A model generated the notes under the pieces. The model did no database searches. It was not told where the DNA came from and saw nothing but the letters and a program-made list of their open reading frames with translations. Shown here piece by piece: positions 16,946 to 25,800 of a stretch of DNA of 64,000 nt. Every line of letters starts with the position of its first letter. The first letter of the stretch is position 1. A program made the translations under genes and the position numbers. Source of the DNA: Nostocales cyanobacterium LEGE 11386 (GTDB lineage Bacteria; Cyanobacteriota; Cyanobacteriia; Cyanobacteriales; Nostocaceae); the NCBI GenBank assembly GCA_015207155.1, contig JADEXK010000005.1, positions 79,410-143,409 of the forward strand, given 5' to 3'.

Positions 16946-17494
16946 TTTACAACGCATCTGAATAATTGGTAGCCCAAACAAAAAAATTGCTTCCTGGTCA
17001 GTTAAGTCTTGACTGCACTTGATCTGCAAAAGTCACTATCGTAATTATTTAAAAAGTGTCAGCACATAACTTTAATTACAATTATAGTAATATGTCTTAA
17101 GGAGGATGACAGAAAGATTTACTTATATGTGTAGATTTACTTAATTTATCTTAAATTTATGTCATTATTGATATTTTATTTTGATAACTTAAATTAGTAA
17201 TAGTAGAAAAATTCCTTGTATACTTGAATTACATATTTTTTTGAATTTGTATAAATTAAAATATGTAAAATCAGAAACTTGAGAGCCTCCTCAAGAGGGA
17301 AGAGCGAAGGGGCTTTTTGGAGAACGGCATCATGGCTAAGACAAACCATGATTTCTGAAAAAATACGAAAGTCTAAGTTTAAGAGTAGTTGCTGCTCACA
17401 TTACTTTGATTCTTAAAATTTCTTAATACAGGGTAGTAGGGCTTTGTTCAAGGACAATATATTTAAGTCCTATACATACTGAAGCCAGATAATT
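16946..17494. other. Upstream region of moaE with structured leader candidate
   Basis: These 549 bases are AT-rich up to about 17270, with an AAGGAGGATGACAG purine stretch at about 17098. From 17276 they become GC-richer and palindromic (see the leader feature). No gene of ordinary size is supported. Confidence 0.5.
17276..17360 (+). promoter_or_regulatory. Putative structured 5' leader of moaE with an 8-codon upstream frame
   Basis: Two short stems (CCTC/GAGG near 17286-17299, AGCC/GGCT enclosing it) are followed by a 7-bp hairpin, ATCATGG at 17329-17335 pairing with CCATGAT at 17346-17352. Overlapping the second hairpin, ATG at 17332 opens a frame of eight codons (MAKTNHDF, stop), preceded by GGAG at about 17319-17322. 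This could be a cis-acting leader, possibly sensing molybdenum cofactor as in some moa operons. I do not recognise the published Moco motif, so this is tentative. Confidence 0.3.
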
Positions 17495-17992
17495 ATGAAC
17501 TCAATGATGACAAATACACTTGCTACTGCGATTAAACCAAAAGCCGAAGATAGTTTTGCCATTACATTTGCGCCATTGTCGCTTGAAGAAATCTATGCCA
17601 AAACCAATGACCCAGCCAATGGTGCAGTCGTGGTGATGAGTGGAATGGTTCGCAATCAAACCGATGGACAACCTGTGGTCTCCTTAGAATATCAAGCGTA
17701 TGAAACGATGGCGTTACGAGTTTTCTATCAAATTGCTGCTGATATTCGTTCCTCTTGGTCTGATGTGAATCGAGTGGTGATATATCATCGTATTGGACGT
17801 TTGTCTGTTGGAGAAATTAGCGTATTAGTCGCGGTAGGTTGTCCTCATCGTAGTGAAGCATTTGCAGCTTGCCGCTATGCGATTGACACCCTCAAACACA
17901 ATGCCCCCATTTGGAAAAAAGAACATTGGGCCGATGGTTCTAGTAGCTGGGTGAGTATTGGTGCTTGTGAACAGTCAGGAGAAGGATGCTAA
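17495..17992 (+). CDS. moaE: Molybdopterin synthase catalytic subunit MoaE
   Basis: The 165-residue product is the large subunit of molybdopterin synthase, which converts cyclic pyranopterin monophosphate to molybdopterin using MoaD thiocarboxylate. Family blocks visible are GAVVVMSGMVRNQTDGQPV (about 43-61), LEYQAYETMALRVF (about 67-80), RIGRLSVGEISVLVAVGCPHR (as separate segments, about 100-120) and the active-site region KHNAPIWKKEHWADGSSSWV, with the catalytic Lys residues in WKKEHW. The first 25 residues are an extension beyond the usual start, so an internal start cannot be excluded. No moaD or moaA is adjacent. Confidence 0.92.
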   Translation: MNSMMTNTLATAIKPKAEDSFAITFAPLSLEEIYAKTNDPANGAVVVMSGMVRNQTDGQPVVSLEYQAYETMALRVFYQIAADIRSSWSDVNRVVIYHRIGRLSVGEISVLVAVGCPHRSEAFAACRYAIDTLKHNAPIWKKEHWADGSSSWVSIGACEQSGEGC

Positions 17993-18599
17993 ATTTCCAC
18001 AGGTGATTTCTCAAGAAATTATCGCTTGAAAATATTTAATTCTATTAACTTGGTAACAAAATTTGTCTCAAGTGTGTTTATTTTATTGGCGCACAACTAG
18101 TTGGTATGCTGTAACAGTATATCATATGCCTAATAACTGTATTTTGTTCGCAGATTTAACGGCAGATGTGGTTTAAAATACTACTGCAAAATATATTTTT
18201 TACAACAGGCATTTTATCTCTTGATAGCAGCAAGTAGTACTTCATCGCAAAATCATACTAAGTGACTCAGATTTCACCAATACTTTACTAACAAACTCTT
18301 GCGAATTTGCTTTCCTAATAATAGGATATAAATTTAACACGATACATACGTAAGTATAAGTTATATCTTGCGCCAGCATCAAAAACCGCTATAGGTTTGA
18401 AATATAAGGCTGTATAGCAAAAGTCATCTTTAGATGACCAAACCCTTGGTGTGGCATAGACTTTACTCTACTTTGGTGGACTTGGGCTATTAGCTAAGAA
18501 ATTAATTTCTTGGTGGCAGATAAGGCAGGTGCAAGATATCAGATAATTAATTTGTGTATGTAACGAAAATTAAAAATTCTTCCAGTAACTATTAAGATT
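17993..18599. other. Intergenic region upstream of the exosortase operon
   Basis: This is 607 bases of AT-rich sequence with no supported gene. It contains a near-palindrome around TACGTAAGTA at 18347-18356. Related TACGTA-containing sites lie upstream of the PEP-CTERM gene (21187-21198) and of the glycosyltransferase at 25801 (25753-25765). The exosortase operon promoter should lie here. Confidence 0.4.
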
Positions 18600-19457
18600 A
18601 TGCGGTTAACTGCTAAATCAGCATCAATTAACAAGATTGAATTTTTCCTGTTAGGAATAGGGACTAGTTTAATAATTATCAATTTATTTTTAATCTGGAA
18701 ATCTGGCATTATCATAAATTTTTATATAAATTCTGCCTTCTTCATTTTAATATGTCTTTCGCTGAAGGAAAAACGTCAAAAATTAAAGTTTGAAAGCGGA
18801 TTACCTGCTACGATTTTGGGTTTATTACTACTGGCATGTGTGTTTATTAGTAGCCAAAATCAGATAAACTTTGTTGTATTTTCTTTATTTTCACCTGTAA
18901 TGTCTGGGTTAGGGCTGGCTTTTTTAGCATCTGGATTCAAGGGATTAAGGCAATACCGGATAGAATTGATCGCCATGATTTTTCTCAGCACACGTACCCT
19001 AATATATGCATTATCTAATTATCTAGATATATCACCAGTAACTGCTAAACTTTCTACTGCAATTCTTTGGTATACAGGCTTTACAGTAAAACTTTCTGGG
19101 ACTATTATTACTTTTGCCACATCTGCTGTAAAAGTCTATGGGGCTTGTTCTGGAATGGCAACAATGCTAGATATGTTCAGCTTGGGCATACTGTTTATTT
19201 TCATATTTAATCTCAAGTGGAAGCAAAAAATTTTAGTCCCAGTGGTAGCTATTATCTTAGGATTTATCGTCAACGCACTGCGGGTTGCTCTGATGGCTAT
19301 TCTAGTCAATCAAGGCGATAGTCAAGCATTTAATTACTGGCATGATGGGGATGGCTCTCTAATATTTTCCATGATTTCTGCTTTACTTCTCTGTGGTTTT
19401 TGCTGGTTTTTACTGAGTATGAATCAACAAGAAGACCAAAGTATTTTAGGTTCCTAA
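18600..19457 (+). CDS. crtA: Cyanoexosortase (type A), PEP-CTERM sorting transpeptidase
   Basis: The 285-residue polytopic membrane protein has about eight hydrophobic segments and the conserved catalytic triad of exosortases: Cys183 in VYGACSGMATML, Arg228 in VNALRVALM and His248 in YWHDGDGSLIF. Exosortases recognise the PEP-CTERM tripartite tail of exported proteins and cleave it for surface release or anchoring, and are usually linked to exopolysaccharide loci. The immediately following associated protein and HpsJ-like gene, plus a PEP-CTERM substrate at 21331, support the assignment to the cyanobacterial type A subfamily. ATG at 18600. Confidence 0.92.
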   Translation: MRLTAKSASINKIEFFLLGIGTSLIIINLFLIWKSGIIINFYINSAFFILICLSLKEKRQKLKFESGLPATILGLLLLACVFISSQNQINFVVFSLFSPVMSGLGLAFLASGFKGLRQYRIELIAMIFLSTRTLIYALSNYLDISPVTAKLSTAILWYTGFTVKLSGTIITFATSAVKVYGACSGMATMLDMFSLGILFIFIFNLKWKQKILVPVVAIILGFIVNALRVALMAILVNQGDSQAFNYWHDGDGSLIFSMISALLLCGFCWFLLSMNQQEDQSILGS

Positions 19458-19462
19458 AAGTG

Positions 19463-20122
19463 ATGTTTTATAACAAAATCCGGGGTTCACTTTTGGCTTT
19501 AACCCTAAGTATGGGAATATTAGCTTTGGGAAGATTATTGTTCTTTCCCAATTTGGGTAAACCAAACAATAACATCTTTGTTTTTACTGAAGAAGTACCT
19601 TTACCCGAATGGCGATTCAATGTAGTACCTACTACAAAAGCATCTACTAATGAAACTGAAGAACTAATAGTACACAAGCACTACCAGTATGTTAAAAATG
19701 ATCTATTACTAGACATTGAAATGCGTTATTTAGATAATCTTTATAACGCAGATATTAACTCACTCATCCAGCGATACCTTGCCATTCAATCTCCGGGGAT
19801 GATGCGTCAGCAAGCTGGGATAGGTTACTACGGTCTTGGGGTACATGAGCAACGAGCCTATTTAAGCGCCTGCATCAATCCACGAGGCGGCAGCACTTTC
19901 ACTCACGTACAGTTTAGAAACAATCGCTATCTCAACGACTTGCGGTTTGACCGCTTAATACCTATTGTCTTAGGTCAATCTCCATTTCCAGACAGGCGCT
20001 GTCTTTGGGCACATTTGTCCATGCCTTTAAAGGATTCTTCCCCGGAAGCTACTTACCAAGTTCTCGAAAAGGCTTGGGTTCCTTGGTATCAGTGGTGGCA
20101 GTCTCGGTTTCCTCAGCCTTAA
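19463..20122 (+). CDS. Cyanoexosortase A system-associated protein
   Basis: This 219-residue protein has a single N-terminal hydrophobic segment (GSLLALTLSMGILALGRLLF, about 8-27) and a soluble extracytoplasmic domain. It resembles the EpsI-like partner proteins encoded directly after exosortases. The frame is open into the exosortase gene via a TTG, but the ATG at 19463, six bases after the exosortase stop, gives the expected membrane-anchor start. The domain ends with the Trp-rich EKAWVPWYQWWQSRFPQP. The close spacing indicates an operon and a shared function in exosortase activity; the biochemical role is not known. Confidence 0.85.
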   Translation: MFYNKIRGSLLALTLSMGILALGRLLFFPNLGKPNNNIFVFTEEVPLPEWRFNVVPTTKASTNETEELIVHKHYQYVKNDLLLDIEMRYLDNLYNADINSLIQRYLAIQSPGMMRQQAGIGYYGLGVHEQRAYLSACINPRGGSTFTHVQFRNNRYLNDLRFDRLIPIVLGQSPFPDRRCLWAHLSMPLKDSSPEATYQVLEKAWVPWYQWWQSRFPQP

Positions 20123-20155
20123 ATTCACTTACACATAACATTTTGTATCAATACC

Positions 20156-20902
20156 ATGTCTAAAATTACACCAGAATTTGATATTACTCAAGTAGTTGAC
20201 GCAGAGCTTTCAAAGTTAAATAAATCAGTCAAGTCTATAGAGTCTTCACTAGAACTGATTCAACTTTTGCGATTGGTTGGTTATGGTCTATTACTACTAG
20301 CATTTTTTGACTTAGTTGAGATGTTTATTCCACCCAATTTTATGAATCCTGCTTGGGAATTTCAAACAATGGGTCAGCTTGTTGAGAAGGTGGCTGTACC
20401 ATTAATTGGGTTAGTGTTTGTATTCTCAGGTAAGCGAGACAAGAGGGGTGTATGGGAAACTAGGTTTGTGGCTCTCTTGTCTTACTTGACTTTGTTAGTG
20501 GGTTTATTATTTATATTAACAATCCCTTGGGGCATCGTTAATACTATCCGTTTGCATAATACCAATGTAAATCAAGTTAATACTCAATCCACTCAACAAG
20601 TGTCGCAAATCGAACAGGTTGAAAATCAATTAAAGCAAGCCACTCCCACTGAAATAGAGAATTTTCTCACTAGCCAAAATCGCTCATTAGAGGGACGAAA
20701 TCCACAGGAAATAAAAGACCAAATTCTTTCAGAACTCGCTCAGTCTAAGCAACGAATTAAGACCCAAACAGCAGCAACTAAGGCTTCTGGCAGACTAAGA
20801 TTGTTTAAAAGTTCTGTGAAATGGAATTTGGGAGCTTTAGTATCCGCAGCTTTATTTATTAGTCTTTGGAAAGGAACTGTCTGGGCGAGAAGAAAAGCTT
20901 AA
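20156..20902 (+). CDS. HpsJ-like membrane protein of the exosortase/polysaccharide system
   Basis: The 248-residue protein has an N-terminal amphipathic stretch (residues 1-35), hydrophobic segments at about 37-58, 78-95 and 106-131, a coiled-coil Gln/Glu/Lys-rich region (about 140-215) and a final helix near 225-243. This plan and the sequence match what I know as HpsJ-family proteins, linked in Nostoc to hormogonium polysaccharide secretion and found beside exosortase genes. It lies 33 bases after the exosortase-associated gene, so probably in the same operon. Function is inferred from context. Confidence 0.7.
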   Translation: MSKITPEFDITQVVDAELSKLNKSVKSIESSLELIQLLRLVGYGLLLLAFFDLVEMFIPPNFMNPAWEFQTMGQLVEKVAVPLIGLVFVFSGKRDKRGVWETRFVALLSYLTLLVGLLFILTIPWGIVNTIRLHNTNVNQVNTQSTQQVSQIEQVENQLKQATPTEIENFLTSQNRSLEGRNPQEIKDQILSELAQSKQRIKTQTAATKASGRLRLFKSSVKWNLGALVSAALFISLWKGTVWARRKA

Positions 20903-21330
20903 GTTCTGTTGAAATAGTTGATAAATATTGTCCTTTAGGAAATAAATATCATATATATTATCATTGCGATCGCCAGGAAGCAATTCTAGTCACTGCGATC
21001 GCTTCTTCATATTTGCTTGTCATGAAAAGTTGAATTTTAGTGTTGATAATTCTCTCTCGTGAGAAATATAAAGCAGAGATAAAGTTGAACAAATTACAGT
21101 TGAAAATTATATCTTTTTTAAACTTTGAATAAGCAAATCATTTTTGTATTGTAAAAGTTATGCAAATTTGCGATATTTATACTTAAGTACGTATATACCG
21201 AATTATTTGCCAATAAGCAATTATCAAGCTAATTGCATAATTAATAGTTATTAGCTAATAAAGCTGATTCTGGAAATAATTGGTAATAAAAAATATGTGC
21301 TTTATCCAAACAAACAAGGACTTTAATATA
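20903..21330. other. Intergenic region between the HpsJ-like and PEP-CTERM genes
   Basis: This 428-base region starts with two HIP1 sites (GCGATCGC at about 20967 and 20996) that form an imperfect inverted repeat and could act as a terminator for the exosortase operon. The rest is AT-rich and holds AAGTACGTATATACCG at 21185-21200, a possible regulatory site. No gene is seen. Confidence 0.45.
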
Positions 21331-22038
21331 ATGAGCAAATTTAGCTCTCTATGCCTTGGGGCTACGTTGGCTGCTACAACCATGACAGCCGTAGCCTTGG
21401 CTCCTTCTGCTGCATTTGCGGTTACTCTCGACGGTACTCTATCACTTGAGGGAACTGTAGATTTAGGTAATCCTGCTCTTGGTAATACTGCAACAACTCA
21501 TTTTAATTGGATTGGTAATCCTGTAGTTAATGCTATTAGTGGTGATTTTCTCACTTTTGCGCCTAGTCTGGCAGGTAGCTCAGTTACTGTGCAAAATTTG
21601 AGTTTAGTGAGAAACGAAGCCTTAGCATCAGCCACCAACACATATTCATTCGTTGGTAATCAGCCCGGTGGTAGTTTTTCTAACTACATTAGTTTCGGCG
21701 AGTATACTTTCGATGGCACGACAGCTGATCTGAGCTTTGACCTCACAGGTGGTACATTTACTAGAAGTGTGTTTGGTAATAATGTCATATCTGTGACTTT
21801 AGAAGGAATCACTGGGGAATTTAAGTTCGATGGCCGAACGATCGCCACGGGTGGAATCACCGGAACTCAATCGGGGTCTACTGCGGCAGGTGGAATTTCT
21901 CTGACAGCAACAGCTGTACCTGTACCCGTACCTGAACCCATAACTCACTTGGGTATAGGTCTTGGCTTAGGCGTTGGAGCAGTTCTCAAAAAACGATTTT
22001 CCCACAGTGGTAAAAAAACTGAAGGAAATTTAGTTTAA
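21331..22038 (+). CDS. PEP-CTERM sorting-domain surface protein
   Basis: The 235-residue protein has a Sec signal peptide (MSKFSSLCLG and following, cleavage probably after PSAAFA near residue 31). A Gly/Thr/Ser-rich beta-type domain follows, ending in a complete PEP-CTERM tail: VPVPEP, a hydrophobic GIGLGLGVGAVL segment and the basic KKR anchor. The ATG at 21331 is preferred over upstream TTG (21280) and ATG (21295) because it places the signal peptide at the N-terminus and has AAGGA 10 bases upstream. It is the obvious local substrate of the exosortase at 18600. The mature domain has no enzymatic motif that I recognise. Confidence 0.92.
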   Translation: MSKFSSLCLGATLAATTMTAVALAPSAAFAVTLDGTLSLEGTVDLGNPALGNTATTHFNWIGNPVVNAISGDFLTFAPSLAGSSVTVQNLSLVRNEALASATNTYSFVGNQPGGSFSNYISFGEYTFDGTTADLSFDLTGGTFTRSVFGNNVISVTLEGITGEFKFDGRTIATGGITGTQSGSTAAGGISLTATAVPVPVPEPITHLGIGLGLGVGAVLKKRFSHSGKKTEGNLV

Positions 22039-22146
22039 GAATTTTGGATAACGCTAAATATGAGGATACTTCCTCTAGCTGAAAACCGTGTTCCCTGACC
22101 TGATTTAATTAGAGTATTCAGTAATATTACTTTTTAACAGCCCACA

Positions 22147-22179
22147 AGCTCCCCGAATTCTTGAAGAATTCGGGGAGCT
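22147..22179. terminator. 14-bp-stem hairpin between convergent genes
   Basis: AGCTCCCCGAATTC pairs perfectly with GAATTCGGGGAGCT around a TTGAA loop. It is placed between the ends of the PEP-CTERM gene and the Wzc gene, so it probably terminates both. It is the same palindrome family as 9168-9200. Confidence 0.7.
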
Positions 22180-22191
22180 GATAAATGCAAA

Positions 22192-24369
22192 TTAGTGATA
22201 ATAATAAGCACTATAATTATTTTTTTGCCCGTTACCAACTATACCTAAAACATTCAACCGAGAAGTCTTGAGACTATCTAAAGCTTGTTTGAGCATCGAT
22301 GAATCTGTTTTGTCCATCTTCACCACCATTAAAATACCATCTGTGTGGGGTGCTAGCAGGCTAGCATCAGCTAGTCCTAATACAGGAGGAGCATCATAAA
22401 TTACTAAATCAAAGGTGCTATGAAACTCTGCCATCAATCGCTGAATCTTTTCGGAAGAGAGTAACTTTGTAGGGTCAGGCGGTATAGGGCCAGCAGTTAG
22501 CACAGATAATTGGTTCATAGAGGGTAGTGGACGAATCGCATCTGTGATTGGCAAGTTCGTAGAAATTAAATTACTCAATCCCCACAGGTTATTTAATTTT
22601 GCTAGGTTATGAATTACAGGTTGGCGAAGATCAGCATCTACTAGTAGTACTCGTCGTCCCATTGCTGAGGCTGTTTGAGCTAGATGAAAAGCAATTGTCG
22701 ATTTACCATCACCAGGTAGAGCTGAACTAATAATAATTGAGCGAATCTGGCGATCAGAACTGAGTAATTGAATATTTGTATGAAGTACCCGCACAGCTTC
22801 TAAAAATTCTTGGGCAAGTTGAGTGTGTTCTTCATCAGTGACTACAGCTAGACTTGAACTATCTTCAGCCAGGGAATTTGGTACTTTGACTAGGGGAGTT
22901 TTTTTAGTTGCAGCTTGGGTTTGGCTACTTTGCAATTGCTTTTCAAAGGGAATGTTACCCAATAACGGCAGTCTGATTTTCTCCTTCAGAGCATTAACAT
23001 TATGGTAAGTATTATCAAATTTTTCTATTAGTAAAGCTATACCAATTCCCAAAACTATACTGGCAACTAATCCTATGAAAAAACTACGTATGACATCTGA
23101 AGAAGCAACAGGTACTACTGGCTTATAAGGTGCTTGAATTAACTGCCAACCCAATTCTGTCTGGGATATCTGAATTTGAAGTTCTTCGCGAGTGGAGAGA
23201 AAGCGATTCAAGCTGTCGGTTGCTACCTGTAATTGGCGCTGTATTTCAGTATATTGTCTTGCTAAAACTGGTAATTGCTGCCGTCGTTGTTCCAGCCTCT
23301 GTTCTATTTTAGTTAGTTCTTGACTTTGTACCTCTAAATTCTGCAGCTGAGTTAATAACTCTGCCGATTTTGTATCTAAAGCGCGCTGTGACTCTTCTTG
23401 TAGCAGAGGCAATAAACTGGCTCGCTTTTCTTTTAATGTTTGGAGAGTTGGGTTAGCATCCTGCAAACGAACTGACTCTGTAGCAATTTGAATATCCAAT
23501 TGCCGAATTTGAGTAAGTAATTGCTGGTACAGAGGAGAACTATTTAACACTGTGACCCGGCCATTTTGTCCCTGGAGAATTTCCAAATTAGCACGCACCT
23601 GTGCCAATTGCAGATTAATCACTCCTCTTTGTTGAGATAATCCTGCGGCTTGACTGGCTAGTGAAGTTGCCTGGTTTTCTGGGGTGTTCAAGTCATATTT
23701 TTGTCGGAAAATTTGCAGTTCTTTTTGCAGATTATCAACTCGATTTTGTAGATTTGGCAGTTCTTTATCAACAAACTGAGTACCCTGACGTAGCTTTGTT
23801 TGCCGCTTCTCCTGACTGTATTCGAGAAACTCTTGAGCAATTTTATCTAATACGGCTTGAGCTTGATTTGGCTCTTGCGCTCGATAAGTAACTCTGATAA
23901 TTTTGGTTTCATCTAACTGAGCAATCCTTAAAGAGTTAATCAGAGAACTATAAGTGAGATCTGAATAAGTAGTTTGTAAATCCCTAATTATCTTCCCTAG
24001 CATTTCCGGACTTTTGAGAACCTGAATTTGACTATTGTAATCAAGTGTAGACTTACTACTACTAGTATTGGAATCTTGGACAATATTTACTCTTTCGTCA
24101 TCCAAAGGTTCTACTAACATCTGAAAAGAGCTTTCATATTCTGGTTGCTTTGGATTTAGCATTAAGTTAGCAATCACAGTAGTCATCACAGCAATACTTA
24201 CCCCTGTAATGACTAGCGCTCGTCGCCTGACAACATTCAGCAATTCTGAAAAATTACCGTCACCTGCTTCCCCTTCAGCCATGGAAAAAGCATGAGTCTG
24301 AGGAAATGCTGATCCAAAGTTATTGTCGTTATTTGAGCTTGAGAATTGAGAAGAATTATTCTTCATCAT
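22192..24369 (-). CDS. Wzc-type polysaccharide co-polymerase / BY-kinase
   Basis: The 725-residue inner-membrane protein has a cytoplasmic N-terminal tail, TM1 (about 50-70), a long periplasmic Wzz-like helical domain with heptad-like coiled coils (about 180-400) and TM2 (about 425-447). The C-terminal tyrosine kinase has Walker A SALPGDGKST (about 549-558), Walker A' LLVDAD (about 575-580) and Walker B DLVIYDAPP (about 654-662). The tail YSAYYYH supplies the autophosphorylation Tyr cluster (Tyr719, 722, 723, 724). Such proteins control chain length and export of capsular or released polysaccharide. It is transcribed away from the glycosyltransferase cluster, which starts 1.4 kb upstream of its start. 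Confidence 0.92.
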   Translation of the reverse strand: MMKNNSSQFSSSNNDNNFGSAFPQTHAFSMAEGEAGDGNFSELLNVVRRRALVITGVSIAVMTTVIANLMLNPKQPEYESSFQMLVEPLDDERVNIVQDSNTSSSKSTLDYNSQIQVLKSPEMLGKIIRDLQTTYSDLTYSSLINSLRIAQLDETKIIRVTYRAQEPNQAQAVLDKIAQEFLEYSQEKRQTKLRQGTQFVDKELPNLQNRVDNLQKELQIFRQKYDLNTPENQATSLASQAAGLSQQRGVINLQLAQVRANLEILQGQNGRVTVLNSSPLYQQLLTQIRQLDIQIATESVRLQDANPTLQTLKEKRASLLPLLQEESQRALDTKSAELLTQLQNLEVQSQELTKIEQRLEQRRQQLPVLARQYTEIQRQLQVATDSLNRFLSTREELQIQISQTELGWQLIQAPYKPVVPVASSDVIRSFFIGLVASIVLGIGIALLIEKFDNTYHNVNALKEKIRLPLLGNIPFEKQLQSSQTQAATKKTPLVKVPNSLAEDSSSLAVVTDEEHTQLAQEFLEAVRVLHTNIQLLSSDRQIRSIIISSALPGDGKSTIAFHLAQTASAMGRRVLLVDADLRQPVIHNLAKLNNLWGLSNLISTNLPITDAIRPLPSMNQLSVLTAGPIPPDPTKLLSSEKIQRLMAEFHSTFDLVIYDAPPVLGLADASLLAPHTDGILMVVKMDKTDSSMLKQALDSLKTSRLNVLGIVGNGQKNNYSAYYYH

Positions 24370-25800
24370 TTATTCATACTTGGTAGTGTATTAGGTGGAA
24401 TTTATATGAAAGCTTTAAAAAGCTGATTTCAGGAATTAAAAAGTCTTGTATACGATAAATAATTATACAGAATAATTAATATTATCTTGTCGCCAATTAT
24501 CACAAATATAGTGAGGGCATTTCTGAGACTGTTTTTCTCAGATATTGCAGATAAGTAAGTCGGTGCTAATATCTTAAACTATTGGACTGACAAGCCTAAA
24601 ATGGTTCATGATGATTTTGTGGAACAGGCATTTTGCCTGTTCTGGGCGGGCAAGATGCCCACCCCACAATCATTTGTTTATGCAACATTTTAGACTAGAC
24701 ACGCCACTACAGTTGATTTATATTTCTTCATATACATTGAATATACTGCCCAGAAATTTATTTCTTGACTAATAGCTGAAGATGACGGAAAGGAACTGAA
24801 ATTTATGGGATGAACTAATTATCCATCAAGTTGCTTCACGCATACAGAAGTCAATCTCTTTAGAAAGAATTAACATTTTTGCTTGCTTCATTCTGACTAA
24901 ACAAAAGTCTATAATATTTTCTTCAGTTCTCCAGTATAATTTTGGCTCTGCTCTCATCCCTGCATTGAGTGTACCTGCAATGAGGATTGAGTATTTTGTC
25001 AGAGTTTCCACAGAATTCGCCCACGGTGAACAACTGTGGGCGATCGCCAGGCTAGTATACGCGTAGTTGCTTCCTCTAAGGTAACAAATTTTAGCTTTGG
25101 TACTTTACATATTTTGCCTCAAACAGGCATTTCTCTGTTGGGTATAGCAACTTATTCATATTACTTTATACTACTAAGAAAGATTTTTAAATAATAAAAT
25201 TTTATCCTCTGATGTTCATTATATAAAGATTTTGGGTGTTTAGACTAAGAAATGACAAAGTAAGATAAATTTTTAGTAAAGCAATTTAGATAACATTGAA
25301 ACATGATATTCTAGGGTTGCGAAAATACACGTAACCAAATTTTCTGACTGTAACACTCCAGTAAAAAATTAGGTGTAGTCACAAATAACCAAAAAAAACT
25401 AATAAAGTGAAAAAAAAACGAATTACTGCCATTAAGTTCAATCATTGCGAGTGCGGAGAATCTGATTTAAAACCAGTGGGATGTATCAGTTAGCTCCTAA
25501 GCCAAAGTGGAAAGCTGTTTGTGATTATTGGGAATTTCTCATCATTTTTGTGTTCCTTGCTACAAATAATTTTGCTTGAAGGTTTAAATAAATAGCGTAT
25601 TAATTGGCTGTATTGGTATTAGGTTTGCACATTTATTTGCAAGTCCTAAAAAGCATTGATATGCCAGTTGGTTATTACAGTAAACCGGATCTGATATGTA
25701 TTAGATCCTGCAAAATTTTATATACAAATTAATGGCTTGATTAATTCAGTGATATACGTAATTTACATGTATAAAAACTCCAAAGATTAGGATAGAGCCG
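24370..25800. other. 1.4-kb intergenic region between wzc and the EPS cluster
   Basis: A long, AT-rich divergent region. It contains a cloverleaf-like repeat (24617-24669), a hairpin with CGCCCAC/GTGGGCG arms (25018-25042), and a weak minus-strand 61-codon frame (24826-25011) without known relatives to my eye. The promoters for wzc and for the cluster must be here. TACGTAATTTA at 25756-25766 lies near the first cluster gene. Confidence 0.5.
24617..24669. repeat. Cloverleaf-like palindromic repeat
   Basis: An outer stem TTGTGG/CCACAA encloses two hairpins: GAACAGGCA-TTT-TGCCTGTTC (perfect) and an imperfect GGGCGGGCA-AGA-TGCCCACCC. The compact double-hairpin form resembles REP/BIME-type intergenic repeats. 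No other copy lies in the window. Confidence 0.6.

Noticed and set aside
24826..25011. Minus-strand 61-codon frame in the wzc upstream region
   Set aside because: No recognised family, no ribosome-binding site and no partner; it may be a decayed fragment but I cannot support it as a gene.
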